Positions 8,299-17,170 of a stretch of DNA of 64,000 nt are shown one piece after another. The position numbers and the translations under genes were made by a program. Source of the DNA: Chloroflexota bacterium (GTDB taxonomy: Bacteria > Chloroflexota > Limnocylindria > P2-11E); assembly GCA_016194865.1 (NCBI GenBank), contig JACQAT010000007.1:62001-126000 (forward strand), in the 5' to 3' direction. The notes beneath the pieces are model-generated. The model was not told where the DNA came from. It saw only the letters and a program-made list of their open reading frames with translations, and did not search any database. Each line of letters opens with the position of its first letter. The stretch's first letter is position 1.

Positions 8299-9087
8299 AT
8301 GGGTCTGCTTGACGGCAAGCGGGCGCTCGTCATGGGCGTCGGCAATCAGCGCAGCATCGCCTGGGGCATCGCGACGGCGTTCCAGCGCGAGGGCGCCTCG
8401 CTCGTCTTCAACTACGCGGTCGAGCGCCTCCGCGAGAACGTCGAGAAGCTCGTCGCGACGCTGCCCAACGCGTCCTCGATCCCGATCCTCCCGTGCGACG
8501 TGTCCAAGCAGGAGGAGATCGACGCGCTGTTCAAGAAGGTCGACGAGCACTGGGGCGGCCTCGACATCCTCGTGCACTCGATCGCGTTCGCCGCGGTCGA
8601 GGATCTGCGCGGCCGCTTCCACGAGATCTCACGGGAAGGCCTGAAGACCGCGATCGAGATCAGCGCGTTCTCGCTCGTCGCCCTGAGCAAGGCCGCGCTG
8701 CCGCTGTTCGAGAAGTCGGGTGGGGGATCCGTGATGTCCCTCACCTACAACGCGGTCGAGCGCGTCGTGCCGAGCTACAACTCGATGGCGCTCGCGAAGG
8801 CGGTGCTCGAGTCGTCCACGCGCTACCTCGCGGCGGACCTCGGTCCCTCCAACGTGCGGGTCAACGCGATCTCCGCCGGGCCGCTCAAGACCCTCGCGGG
8901 CAGCGCGGTGAAGGGCATCTCGCAGGCGCGCGACCTCATGGAGGAGAAGGCGCCGCTGCGCCGGAACATCACCCAGGAAGAGGTGGGCAACGTGGCCGTC
9001 TTCCTCGCGAGCGACCTCTCGCGAGCGGTCACGGGCGCGACGATCTTCGCGGACAACGGCTTCAACATCCTCGGCGTCGCCGATTGA
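8299..9087 (+). CDS. fabI: Enoyl-[acyl-carrier-protein] reductase (NADH)
   Basis: Last reductive step of fatty-acid elongation. SDR fold with the FabI-type cofactor loop GVGNQRSIAWGIA near the N-terminus, HSIAFA in the centre, and the FabI catalytic pair: Tyr in LTYNAVE and the Tyr-x6-Lys motif YNSMALAK. The C-terminus follows the family (TGATIFADNGFNILG). Length of 262 is normal. A strong Shine-Dalgarno (GGAGGTGA) precedes ATG 8299, so this is a leadered gene. A triclosan-type target class. Confidence 0.95.
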   Translation: MGLLDGKRALVMGVGNQRSIAWGIATAFQREGASLVFNYAVERLRENVEKLVATLPNASSIPILPCDVSKQEEIDALFKKVDEHWGGLDILVHSIAFAAVEDLRGRFHEISREGLKTAIEISAFSLVALSKAALPLFEKSGGGSVMSLTYNAVERVVPSYNSMALAKAVLESSTRYLAADLGPSNVRVNAISAGPLKTLAGSAVKGISQARDLMEEKAPLRRNITQEEVGNVAVFLASDLSRAVTGATIFADNGFNILGVAD

Positions 9088-9098
9088 CGACGACCCCG

Positions 9099-10301
9099 AT
9101 GGCCCGCACGGGCCTCGGCCGCGACTTCTGGATCTTCTGGTCCGGCGAGACGATCTCGAACCTCGGCAGCTCGATCACGCAGTTCGCGATCCCGCTGCTC
9201 GTCTACAAGCTGACCGGCTCGGCGCTCTTCCTGGGCATCGGATTCGCCGCCGCGATCGTGCCGAACCTGCTCTTCGGCCTCCTCATCGGGGCTTTGGTCG
9301 ACCGGGTCGACCGAAAGCGCTTGATGATCGCGACCGACCTGCTCCGCGCGGTCGTCGTCATCTCGATCCCGCTCGCGGCCGGTGGCGGGCTCCTCTCGGT
9401 CGGGTGGCTCTACGTCGCGGTGTTCCTCACGTCGACGCTCTCGATCTTCTTCGACGGCGCCGAGTTCGCGGCCGTGCCGAGCCTGGTCGGCGATCGCGAC
9501 ATCATCGAGGCGAACGGCCGCATCCAGGCGTCGTATGCCGCCGCGAGCGTGATCGGCCCGCTGGCGGCCGGCGCGCTCCTCGTGCTCGTGCCGGTCGAGT
9601 GGCTGCTGCTCGCCGATGCGCTTTCGTTCGTCGTCTCGGCGGTGGCGCTCGCGTTCGTGGCGCGCTCGTTCAACCGCCAGGCGCCCGCGGGCGAGCCGAC
9701 CAGCATCTGGGCGGACGTGATGGAAGGGCTTCGGTACGTCCTGCGCGATCCCGTGCTGCGCTCGATCTCGCTGATGATGGCCATCATCAACGTGGTCAGC
9801 GTCACGACGTACGCGCAGATCGTCCTCTTCGCGAAGGAGCGCTACGCGGCCAGCGACGCCGAGGTCGGCCTGCTCTACGCGAGCGGCGGGGTCGGCGTGG
9901 TCGTCTGCTCGCTGCTCGCGGGCCCATTGCGGCGGCGCTGGCGCTTCCGCACGGTCGCGCTCGGCGCGCTCATGCTGGACGGGCTGCTCCTGGCGGGGCT
10001 GCCGCTGGCGCCGACGCTCCTCTTCGCGCTGCCGTTGTGGGCGTTCGCGATCGGCGCCGGCAACCTCTTCAACATCAATACCGGCAGCCTGCGGCAGTCG
10101 CTCGTGCCCGACCGGCTCCTCGGGCGCGTCATCAGTGTCGCGCGGGTGCTCGCGTGGTCCGCACAGCCGGTCGGCGCCGTCGTCGGGGGGATCGTGGTCG
10201 AGCGCAGCGGCAACATCTCGCTCGTGTACGCGGTCCTCGGCCTATTGGTCTTTCTCGTGGCGTTCGCGTTCCGTATCGCCAGCCCGTTGGGACGGGCGTA
10301 G
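9099..10301 (+). CDS. MFS transporter
   Basis: About 400 residues with 12 predicted hydrophobic helices. The conserved loop after helix 2 reads GALVDRVDRKRL, matching the MFS A-motif (GxLxDRxGRKR). It resembles the MFS_3 (enterobactin exporter-like) group. ATG 9099 is chosen; an in-frame TTG 9084 overlaps the fabI stop (TTGA) and is possible. Substrate unknown. Confidence 0.85.
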   Translation: MARTGLGRDFWIFWSGETISNLGSSITQFAIPLLVYKLTGSALFLGIGFAAAIVPNLLFGLLIGALVDRVDRKRLMIATDLLRAVVVISIPLAAGGGLLSVGWLYVAVFLTSTLSIFFDGAEFAAVPSLVGDRDIIEANGRIQASYAAASVIGPLAAGALLVLVPVEWLLLADALSFVVSAVALAFVARSFNRQAPAGEPTSIWADVMEGLRYVLRDPVLRSISLMMAIINVVSVTTYAQIVLFAKERYAASDAEVGLLYASGGVGVVVCSLLAGPLRRRWRFRTVALGALMLDGLLLAGLPLAPTLLFALPLWAFAIGAGNLFNINTGSLRQSLVPDRLLGRVISVARVLAWSAQPVGAVVGGIVVERSGNISLVYAVLGLLVFLVAFAFRIASPLGRA

Positions 10302-10305
10302 GGCC

Positions 10306-11124
10306 ATGCCACGCGTCGACGCGGGCGGCGTCGAGCTCTACTACGAGTCGATCGGCGAAGGCACGCCGTTCGTGCTCCACGCGCACGACCACACGCCGTG
10401 GCTCTTCTTTCAGGCACCCGTGTTCTCACAGCGTTACCGCGTGCTGGTGTACGACCGGCGCGGCACGGGTCGCTCGGCCAGCCCGCCGGGTCCCTGGTCG
10501 GCAGCCGATCTCGCGCGGGATCTCGCGGCATTCCTCGATGCGCTCGGCATCGAGCGCGCGATCGTCGGCGGCAGCTCGCTCGGCGGGGTGATGACGGCGC
10601 AGTTCGCGGTCGACCACCCCGGGCGCGCGCTCGCGCTGATCATCGGCCACACCGTGCCGTACCTGGATCCGATCGGTCGCGCGTGGGTCGAGGATGAGGT
10701 GCGCGCGGCACGTGAGGGCCGTCCGGTGATCGCGCGCCAACCGCGCTCCAGTGACGACGAGGCCGAGGGCCCGCCGACGACCGATCCCGCGTTCGCGGCC
10801 TCAGCGTTCGGCCGGATGGTGGCGGCGATGGGCAGCGGCCTCGGCCGCGAGCGCGAGGACGTCGCGCGTGCGATCGCGGTGCTTCTCGATTGGGATCAAC
10901 GCACGCGCAAGACCGATCTCGCGAAGATCGAGGTGCCGACGCTCGTCCTGGTCGGCGAGCGTGAGCCGCGGCTCACCATCGAGGGTTCACGCGAGTGGGT
11001 GTCGTGGATCCCCGGCAGCGAGCTGGTGATGCTTCTCGGCGCGCACCATGCGGCGCCACGCGAGGCAGCGCCCGCGTGGAACGCGGCGGTCCAGGGATTC
11101 CTCGACCGCCATGGCGTCCGCTAG
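10306..11124 (+). CDS. Alpha/beta hydrolase
   Basis: A 272-residue soluble hydrolase. The oxyanion region is VLHAHDHTPW, the nucleophile elbow GGSSLGG carries the Ser, and a His near the C-terminus (LLGAHHAAP) completes the triad. The acid position reads GEREPRL, so Glu may replace the usual Asp. It follows the MFS gene by 4 nt. Its stop shares a CTAG with the convergent MBL hydrolase. Substrate unknown. Confidence 0.82.
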   Translation: MPRVDAGGVELYYESIGEGTPFVLHAHDHTPWLFFQAPVFSQRYRVLVYDRRGTGRSASPPGPWSAADLARDLAAFLDALGIERAIVGGSSLGGVMTAQFAVDHPGRALALIIGHTVPYLDPIGRAWVEDEVRAAREGRPVIARQPRSSDDEAEGPPTTDPAFAASAFGRMVAAMGSGLGREREDVARAIAVLLDWDQRTRKTDLAKIEVPTLVLVGEREPRLTIEGSREWVSWIPGSELVMLLGAHHAAPREAAPAWNAAVQGFLDRHGVR

Positions 11125-11795
11125 AGGCGAAGCCCCGGCAGGTACCCCGCGTCGCGCAGCTCCGCCAGCGTCACGCGCTCCGCGCCGATCGTCGTCGGCG
11201 CGCCGTGCCCCGGATAGACCGTCGTGTCGGGCGGCAACGCGGCCGCGCGCTCGAGGCTGCGCTCCATCGCGTTCGGATCCCCGCCGCGGAGGTCGGTCCG
11301 ACCGATGTTCCCGCGGAACAGCAGGTCGCCACTGAAGAGGGTCTTCTCCTGCGGGAGGTAGAAGCACGTCGAGCCCTCGGTGTGTCCTGGCGTGTGTAGC
11401 GCGACGAGCTCGAGGTCGCGCAGGTAGGTGAGCGGGCCCTCCTCGATCAGGTCATCCACCGTCGCGGGGGGGACGGCATCGAGCCTACCGCCGAACATGG
11501 CGCGAGTCTCCGGCGACACGCTCGGACGCGTGCGGGCATCGAGCCGGTACGCGTCGGCGCGATGGATCGCCAGCCGGGCGCGCGTCGCCTCTTTCACCGC
11601 GGCGTTGCCGAAGACGTGGTCGTTGTGCCCGTGCGTGTTCAGGATCGCGAGAAGGTGCAGGCCCTCGTCGCGCAACAGCGCAAGCGCCTGCATCTCGCCC
11701 ATCGACGGATCGACCAGCAGGGCGTCGCCGCGCTCATCGATGATGAGATACATGCCGTTGTCAGACGGCGGAACGCGCCTCGCGAGCACACGCAT
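11121..11795 (-). CDS. MBL-fold hydrolase, glyoxalase II-like
   Basis: A 224-residue metallo-beta-lactamase-fold enzyme. The THGHNDH metal motif, HTPGHTEGS, the bridging Asp in LFSGDLLF and the C-terminal His in VYPGHGAP are all in place, typical of hydroxyacylglutathione-hydrolase-like proteins. ATG 11795 begins MRVLARRV, with a -10-like TACTGT 9 nt upstream. It is divergent from a gamma-glutamyltransferase, so a thiol/glutathione-like role is possible but not shown. Confidence 0.87.
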   Translation of the reverse strand: MRVLARRVPPSDNGMYLIIDERGDALLVDPSMGEMQALALLRDEGLHLLAILNTHGHNDHVFGNAAVKEATRARLAIHRADAYRLDARTRPSVSPETRAMFGGRLDAVPPATVDDLIEEGPLTYLRDLELVALHTPGHTEGSTCFYLPQEKTLFSGDLLFRGNIGRTDLRGGDPNAMERSLERAAALPPDTTVYPGHGAPTTIGAERVTLAELRDAGYLPGLRL

Positions 11796-11804
11796 GCCAC
11801 AACA

Positions 11805-11814
11805 ACAGTAGAGT
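11805..11814. promoter_or_regulatory. Overlapping divergent -10 boxes
   Basis: ACAGTAGAGT reads as TACTGT on the minus strand (9 nt before ATG 11795) and TAGAGT on the plus strand (9 nt before ATG 11824). The two boxes share two bases, so polymerase binding should be mutually exclusive. Confidence 0.45.
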
Positions 11815-11817
11815 GAC

Positions 11818-13578
11818 ATGTGGATGAGGGAGATCGCGGTCGAGACGACCGTGCCCCCGATCGGCGTGACGCAGGGCCGTCCCGCGCTGCTCGGCAGCAA
11901 GCACATGGTGAGCTCGAGCCACTATCTCGCGTCGCTCGCGGGCCTGCGCATGTTCCCGCGTGGCGGCTCCGCGATCGACGCCGGGATCGCGGCGGGTATC
12001 GCGCTCAACGTCCTGGAGCGGCACCTCACCGACTTCGGCGGCGTCGCGCCGATCATGGTCTTCCAGCCTGGGATGGCCGCGCCCGAGACGATCGATGGTC
12101 TCGGTCGCTGGCCGATGTCGTTGGACCTCGACACGTACCGAAGCCGGCACGGCGACGACATGCCGGTGGGCACGCCACGCGCGGTGACACCCGCGGCGTG
12201 CGACGCGTGGCTGACCGCGTTGGCGCGCTACGGGCGCCTCAGCCTCGCCGACGTGCTCGCGCCGAACATCGAGCTCTGCGATGGCTTCCCGGTCTACCCG
12301 CGCCTCGCGATCGCGATCCAACGGCTCGAGGAGCGCCTGCGCCAATGGCCCAGCAGCGCCGCGGTGTTCCTGCCGAACGGGAAGCCGCCGCGTGTCGGCG
12401 ACATCCTCGTGCAGCGCGACCTCGGCTCATTGTTCCGCCGGCTGGTCGCGATCGAGAGCGCGCACAGCTCGCGGGGCAGGGCGGCCGGGATCATGGCGGC
12501 TCGCGACGCGATCTACCACGGGGACATCGCCGAGGAGATCGCATCCTTCATGGTGCGCGAGGGCGGGGCGCTGACGCGCGACGATCTCGCGAGCTACCAC
12601 GTGAAGATCGAGGCGCCCGTCCACACCACCTACCGCGGGATCGACGTGTACGCGTGCGGGCCGTGGTCGCAGGGACCGCTCGTGCCGATGACGCTGAACC
12701 TCCTCGAGGGCTACGACATCGCGTCGCTCGGGCCCGGCTCGGTGAGCTTCCTCCATCGTTACACCGAGGCCATGAAGCTCGCCTGCGCGGACCGCGAAGG
12801 GTTCTTCGGCGACCCGGACCTCGTCGATGTGCCCATGAAGGGACTGCTCGACAAGGGCTACGCGGAGCAGCGCCGCCGGCTCATCCACGACGATCGGGCG
12901 TGGCCCGAGCTCCCGCCGCCCGGCGACCCCTGGCGCTTCGAGGGGCGGAGCGGTCCGAAGGGCTATCGCCCCGTGATCGCCGGCGGCGTGGGCGCGCCGG
13001 ACACGTCGTACGTCTGCGCGCTGGATGCCGAGGGCAACGCCTTCTCCGCGACGCCGTCCGACCCAGGGCTCGGCTCGCCGATCATCCCGGGCCTCGGCAT
13101 CATCGTGTCGACCCGCGGTGCGCAGCTCTGGACGACGCCCGGGCATCCCTCGGCGATCGCCCCGGGCAAGCGTCCGCGGCTCACCCCGAATCCCGCGCTG
13201 CTCATGAAGAACGGTCGCGCCTACATGCCCTTCGGCTGTCCGGGCGAGGACGCGCAGTGCCAGGCGATGGTGCAGGTCGTCTGCGACATCGTCGACTTCG
13301 GGATGAATACGCAGGCCGCGATCGAGTACCCCCGCGTCGTCTCGCACTCGTTCCCCTGGACGTTCCACCCGCACGCCTACTGCCCCGGCGAGCTGCAGGT
13401 GGAGGCACGCATCGCGCGCCCCGTGCGCGATCGTCTCGAAGCGCTCGGGCACGTGATCGTCGATCTGCCGGACTTCACACCCGCGGCCGCGGGCGTCTGC
13501 GCGATCCGCGTGCTGGACAATGGCACGCTCGAAGCCGGCGCCGACCCGAGGCGGGAGAGATATGCCGTAGGTTGGTAG
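11818..13578 (+). CDS. ggt: Gamma-glutamyltransferase family protein
   Basis: Ntn-hydrolase that processes gamma-glutamyl compounds. The N-terminal block GGSAIDAGIAAGIALNV, the large-subunit middle and the small-subunit start APDTSYVCALDAEGNAFS are visible. The Thr of that last motif aligns with the autoprocessing nucleophile, although the usual following Thr-His is Ser-Tyr here. No signal peptide is seen, so it may be cytoplasmic, unlike classic periplasmic GGT. The first codon may be ATG 11818 or ATG 11824. Length (586 aa) is normal. Confidence 0.87.
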   Translation: MWMREIAVETTVPPIGVTQGRPALLGSKHMVSSSHYLASLAGLRMFPRGGSAIDAGIAAGIALNVLERHLTDFGGVAPIMVFQPGMAAPETIDGLGRWPMSLDLDTYRSRHGDDMPVGTPRAVTPAACDAWLTALARYGRLSLADVLAPNIELCDGFPVYPRLAIAIQRLEERLRQWPSSAAVFLPNGKPPRVGDILVQRDLGSLFRRLVAIESAHSSRGRAAGIMAARDAIYHGDIAEEIASFMVREGGALTRDDLASYHVKIEAPVHTTYRGIDVYACGPWSQGPLVPMTLNLLEGYDIASLGPGSVSFLHRYTEAMKLACADREGFFGDPDLVDVPMKGLLDKGYAEQRRRLIHDDRAWPELPPPGDPWRFEGRSGPKGYRPVIAGGVGAPDTSYVCALDAEGNAFSATPSDPGLGSPIIPGLGIIVSTRGAQLWTTPGHPSAIAPGKRPRLTPNPALLMKNGRAYMPFGCPGEDAQCQAMVQVVCDIVDFGMNTQAAIEYPRVVSHSFPWTFHPHAYCPGELQVEARIARPVRDRLEALGHVIVDLPDFTPAAAGVCAIRVLDNGTLEAGADPRRERYAVGW

Positions 13579-13580
13579 TC

Positions 13581-13690
13581 CGCTCGCGCGGACTCCCAAC
13601 GTACTCCGCCCGGCTTCGCCGGGACGGTGAAGGTTGGATGCGCTCGCGCGGACTCCCAACGTACTCCGCCCGGCTTCGCCGGGACGGTGA
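13581..13690. repeat. Tandem 50-bp direct repeat with internal hairpins (60-bp period)
   Basis: Bases 13581-13630 recur exactly at 13641-13690. Each unit contains CCCGGC-TTC-GCCGGG and an overlapping GC palindrome, so each copy can fold. It fills the gap between ggt and the aminotransferase and looks like a REP-type dispersed element. Confidence 0.85.
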
Positions 13691-13696
13691 CGGCTG

Positions 13697-14851
13697 GTGA
13701 AAATGGAAGACACAAGGGTCGATCGCTGGCGCGACGAGTTCCCGATCACCCGTGACCTCATCTACCTCAACAATTGCTCGCTGACGCCCTTGCCGAAGCG
13801 TGGCGCGGCCGCGATCGCGGAGTACGCGCGCACCTGGACCGAGCTCGGTGGCCGTGCGTGGTACGACCACTGGGTCGGCGTGCTCGACGGGCTGCGCGGC
13901 GACTTCGCCGAGGTTCTTGGCGCGGATAGAGACGAGATCGCGCTCGAGCCGTCCGTCTCCGCGTCGCTCGTCTCGATCGCGTCGACGTTCGACTACACGA
14001 AGCGGCCGAAGGTGGTCGTGTCCGACATCGACTTCCCGACCGATGGCCACACCTGGCTCGCGCTGGAACGGCAGGGCGTCGAGGTCGTGTTCGTCCACAG
14101 CCCGGACCGCGCGACCGTGCCGCTCGAGCTGTTCGAGCGCGCCGTCGACGAGCGCACCGCGCTCGTCTGCACCGGCCATGTCTACTACACGAGCGGCTAT
14201 ATCCAGGACGTGCGGGCGCTCGCCGAGATCTGTCACCGCAAGGGCGCCGCGCTCGTCGTCGACGCGTACCAGTCGGTCGGCGCGTTCCCGTTCGACGTGC
14301 ACGCGAGCGGCGTCGACTTCCTGGTCGGTGGCACGCTCAAGTGGCTCATGGGTGGGCCGGGGATGGCCTTCGCCTACGCCAGGCGCGATCGCATCGACGC
14401 GGCGCGGCCGACGGCGCTGGGCTGGTGGGCCATGGCCGATCCGTTCACGTTCGACGTCGAGCACCTCTCGCTCGCGCCGAGCGCGCGGCGCTTCGAGTAC
14501 GGCACGCCCGCCGTCGCGGCCGCGTACACGGCACGCGCGGGGATCGCGCTGCTGCGTGAGATCGGCATCCCGACGGTCCGCGCGCGGCACATGGAGCTGT
14601 CGCAGCACCTCGTCGAGGGCGCGCTGGCCCAGGGCTGGACGCTGCGCTGCCCGCGAGACGCGTCGAAGCGCACGCCGATCGTCACGCTCGAGCATCCCGA
14701 GCCCGCGCGCGTCGTGACCGCATTGCGCGCGAGCGGCTGCATCGTGGACTACCGACCGGGTCTGGTACGGCTGTCACCGCACTACTTCAACACGTTCGCC
14801 GAGATCGATCGCACGCTCGAGCTTCTCGCGTCGCTGCGCGTCGCGGCCTAA
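13697..14851 (+). CDS. Aminotransferase class V-fold PLP enzyme
   Basis: 384-residue fold-type I PLP enzyme related to cysteine desulfurases and kynureninases. It has an N-terminal IYLNNCSLTPLP block, the cofactor Asp in VVDAYQSVGAFPFDV, and the Schiff-base Lys in FLVGGTLKWLMGGPG. GTG 13697 and ATG 13703 are both possible. No cysteine is seen in the position of the desulfurase catalytic loop, so desulfurase activity is not implied. It is preceded by the tandem repeat and converges with the next gene. Confidence 0.83.
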   Translation: MKMEDTRVDRWRDEFPITRDLIYLNNCSLTPLPKRGAAAIAEYARTWTELGGRAWYDHWVGVLDGLRGDFAEVLGADRDEIALEPSVSASLVSIASTFDYTKRPKVVVSDIDFPTDGHTWLALERQGVEVVFVHSPDRATVPLELFERAVDERTALVCTGHVYYTSGYIQDVRALAEICHRKGAALVVDAYQSVGAFPFDVHASGVDFLVGGTLKWLMGGPGMAFAYARRDRIDAARPTALGWWAMADPFTFDVEHLSLAPSARRFEYGTPAVAAAYTARAGIALLREIGIPTVRARHMELSQHLVEGALAQGWTLRCPRDASKRTPIVTLEHPEPARVVTALRASGCIVDYRPGLVRLSPHYFNTFAEIDRTLELLASLRVAA

Positions 14852-15210
14852 CGCTGCGCGGGCTTGCCCGGTGGCCGCGTGCGCAGTGCGCGCACGACCT
14901 CGATGAGATCGCCACCCGGATCATCAAAGGACGCCCTGCCCGCCGCGATGCGCTCGCCGCTGACGACGTGCGCACGGAGGATCCCCGCAGGGAGCAGCGG
15001 GTCCGCGAGGTTCGCCGGATCGTTGTCGACGCCGTTCCCAGCGATGCGACGCCGGATCTCGGCCCAGCGGACGATGACGTCGCGGTCCGCGACGGGCAGC
15101 GTCGCGTACACGGCGGGATCCTGGAGCGCCGCGCGGTACGGGAGCAGGCGGCGCCGCTCGGTACCCCGTGGATGCTCGGTCGCGAGGCGCAGCTCGGCAT
15201 CGTCGATCAC
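14848..15210 (-). CDS. Hypothetical protein, 120 aa
   Basis: Unrecognised soluble, charged, probably helical protein (DDAELRLATEHPRGTERRRLLPYRAAL). GTG 15210 is supported by TAGCAT 8 nt upstream, a leaderless arrangement. Its 3' end overlaps the aminotransferase stop. Confidence 0.6.
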   Translation of the reverse strand: MIDDAELRLATEHPRGTERRRLLPYRAALQDPAVYATLPVADRDVIVRWAEIRRRIAGNGVDNDPANLADPLLPAGILRAHVVSGERIAAGRASFDDPGGDLIEVVRALRTRPPGKPAQR

Positions 15211-15230
15211 GTGCGGTCATGCTACGTGCG

Positions 15231-15746
15231 ATGACGTTCTCCGCCGCCACGGTGCTCGACGAGGTCAAGGCCGGGACGCCGCTCGCGCGGATCGCGCACG
15301 CGCACTCGATGGACGAGATCTTCAACGCCGTCATGGACGGCAAGCAGGGCATGCGCTACGGCGTCTCCTCCCTGGACGATGCGGGCCTCCGCCGTGTGGC
15401 GGGGATCGAGCCGTGGTCCGTCGCGATGGTCGTCGGGCACGCGCTGCGTGCCGACGAGGACGCGCACACGATCGCGCGAAGCCTCGCCCTTGGTCGTGTG
15501 CCGCGCGAAGGCGCGCTACGCTACGGCGAGCCGGGCGAGAGCGCGATGGGCCGCGACGCGCTGCTCGCCGCGATCGCCGCGAGCGAGGCGCGCCTCGCCG
15601 AGACGCGCGTGCTCGCCGCAGGCGGTCCGACCTTCGCGCACAAGGACCTCGGCGAGCTCGACGCGAGGGGCTGGGTCCTCTTCATCGGGCTCCACGACGC
15701 GCTCCATCTGCACCAAGCCGCGGCGATCGTGCGCACGCCGAGGTGA
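15231..15746 (+). CDS. DinB-like four-helix protein
   Basis: A 171-residue protein with the histidine pattern of DinB/YfiT-like metal-binding bundles: WSVAMVVGHALRADEDAH in the middle and a C-terminal LHDALHLHQAA helix. The family includes thiol-dependent transferases and damage-inducible proteins. Activity cannot be assigned. ATG 15231 is chosen; ATG 15219 is in frame. It is divergent from the 120-aa gene with overlapping -10-like boxes. Its stop overlaps the next start (GTGA). Confidence 0.65.
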   Translation: MTFSAATVLDEVKAGTPLARIAHAHSMDEIFNAVMDGKQGMRYGVSSLDDAGLRRVAGIEPWSVAMVVGHALRADEDAHTIARSLALGRVPREGALRYGEPGESAMGRDALLAAIAASEARLAETRVLAAGGPTFAHKDLGELDARGWVLFIGLHDALHLHQAAAIVRTPR

Positions 15747-16486
15747 GCGATCCGGCCGACCGCGATCTGCTCGTGCTCGCGAAGACCATCGCCGCGAACG
15801 AGTTCCCGGTCGAGCGTCCCTCCGTGGTCGGCGTAGATCGCGAGACGGGTGGGCTGCTGCGGCTGACGCCCTTCCCCTGGAAGGGCAACGACAGCGATCC
15901 GCCGGTGCAGCGCTGGACCTGGCTGCACGCGAGCGCCGGCAACGCGCCGCGCGACCCGAGGCGCGATTCGCGCGAGGTCTCGGGGGAGCTGCTGACGACC
16001 GCCTACGTCGACGCCAAGGATGGCTGGAGATTGCGACGGCCGTTCATCCGTCCCCTTGAGCGCGGCTCGCTCGAGGAGCTGCAATCGATCGGCCGGGCGG
16101 GCGGCCCGACGCTGGGGATCGTCGTCCCGTCGGAGCAGGCGGACGTGCTGCAGCTGCCGCTGCGCCTGCGCTTCCGCTGCGCCGACGAGGCGTGCACGAC
16201 CGCGCACGACCTGCCGGTCCTCGATTGGGAGCTGCACGAGATGGCGCGCGTCACCCGCGAGCGGCACGGCGCGCGGTGGGCGACGCGCTTCCGTGAGACC
16301 TGGGGCGCGGCGCTGTTCGCGCGCTACGACGTGCGGCTCGTCGTGTCGGCGTACGCCCAATCGCCCGCGAAGCACTACGTGGCGGCCGTCATCGCGGTCC
16401 CGAAGGAGCTGGAGGATGCGCACGAGCACCTGCACCACACCGAGCACCGCAAGCACTTGCGCGAGGGCGGGGCCGCGGCCTCCTAG
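15743..16486 (+). CDS. Uncharacterised protein with CADEAC...H and LDWEL motif
   Basis: 247-residue protein. Its centre has a Cys/His cluster (RCADEACTTAHDLPVLDWEL) of a kind seen in uncharacterised proteins where a zinc knuckle precedes a DWE motif. Strand-rich N-terminal half (VVGVDRETGGLLRLTPF) and a His-rich tail (HEHLHHTEHRKH) follow. Coupled to the DinB-like gene by GTGA. Its stop shares CTAG with the convergent regulator gene. Function unknown. Confidence 0.65.
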   Translation: MSDPADRDLLVLAKTIAANEFPVERPSVVGVDRETGGLLRLTPFPWKGNDSDPPVQRWTWLHASAGNAPRDPRRDSREVSGELLTTAYVDAKDGWRLRRPFIRPLERGSLEELQSIGRAGGPTLGIVVPSEQADVLQLPLRLRFRCADEACTTAHDLPVLDWELHEMARVTRERHGARWATRFRETWGAALFARYDVRLVVSAYAQSPAKHYVAAVIAVPKELEDAHEHLHHTEHRKHLREGGAAAS

Positions 16487-17088
16487 AACGTCGGCGGCGT
16501 GATGATCCAGATCGCCTCAACGACCACGCTGCCGGCGTTCCGGTACCAGTGCGGCGCGGTGCTGGCGTAGGAGATCGAGTCGCCAGCTTCCAGCGTGTGG
16601 GTCACGCCAGCGACGTGCACCTCGTGCGTGCCACTGACGATGTAGCCCACCTCCTCGCCTTCGTGGACGAAGGGAGTGGCTTCGGTCGACATGCCCGGCG
16701 GCACTCGGAGGTAGATCACCTCGAGCTGGTGGTCGAGGTCAGGCGTGAGCAGCTCGTAGATCGTGCCGTCACCGTGTATCGCGTTGTGAGGGTTGAGCCG
16801 GCGTCGCTGATCACCGCGCACCACGGGCGAGATCGTCGGCTTCGGGTCGGGACCGAGCTCAACGAGCTGGGCAACGGACACGCGGAGCGCGTGGGCGATC
16901 CGGACCAGGGTCGCAAATGAGGGGTTGCCGAAACCACGCTCGATCTGGCTGAGGGACCCGAGACTGCAGCCGCTTCGGGCGGTCAGGTCTTCGAGCGTAA
17001 GCGCGCGGTCCATCCGGAGCTGCCGGATCTGCTGGCCGAGAGCGCGCGTGAGATCGGGTGGGAGGGGATTCGGCTTGACCGCGGCCAC
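16483..17088 (-). CDS. XRE-family transcriptional regulator with cupin domain
   Basis: 201 residues: an N-terminal helix-turn-helix (LGQQIRQLRMDRALTLEDLTARSGCSLGSLSQIERG, positions 17-52), a linker, and a C-terminal cupin (GMSTEATPFVHEGEEVGYIVSG ... LEAGDSISY) that usually binds the effector. It is divergent from the catabolic operon that begins at 17171, and the gap carries palindromes, so it probably autoregulates and controls that operon. The start is GTG 17088; a perfect TATAAT on this strand lies at 17136-17131. Confidence 0.9.
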   Translation of the reverse strand: MAAVKPNPLPPDLTRALGQQIRQLRMDRALTLEDLTARSGCSLGSLSQIERGFGNPSFATLVRIAHALRVSVAQLVELGPDPKPTISPVVRGDQRRRLNPHNAIHGDGTIYELLTPDLDHQLEVIYLRVPPGMSTEATPFVHEGEEVGYIVSGTHEVHVAGVTHTLEAGDSISYASTAPHWYRNAGSVVVEAIWIITPPTF

Positions 17089-17101
17089 AAGCTCTCCCTA
17101 A

Positions 17102-17140
17102 TCGATATTGACAGAATGAAGATTGACTTCATTATATCGA
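17102..17140. promoter_or_regulatory. Divergent promoter with nested inverted repeats (putative XRE-cupin operator)
   Basis: The inner palindrome AATGAAGATTGACTTCATT spans 17115-17133. Outer arms TCGATAT (17102-17108) and ATATCGA (17134-17140) form a second inverted repeat with a slightly shifted centre. The plus-strand promoter reads TTGACA (17108-17113), 16 bp, CATTAT (17130-17135). The minus-strand -10 TATAAT is 17136-17131. The operator overlaps both promoters. The stretch is conspicuously AT-rich. Confidence 0.7.
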
Positions 17141-17170
17141 AATCACAGCGGGCGAGGGCGTGGGGAAGCC

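Noticed and set aside
12427-13761. Minus-strand frame including a repeated peptide near its start
   Set aside because: Shadow of ggt, extended through the tandem DNA repeat; the peptide repeat only reflects the DNA repeat.
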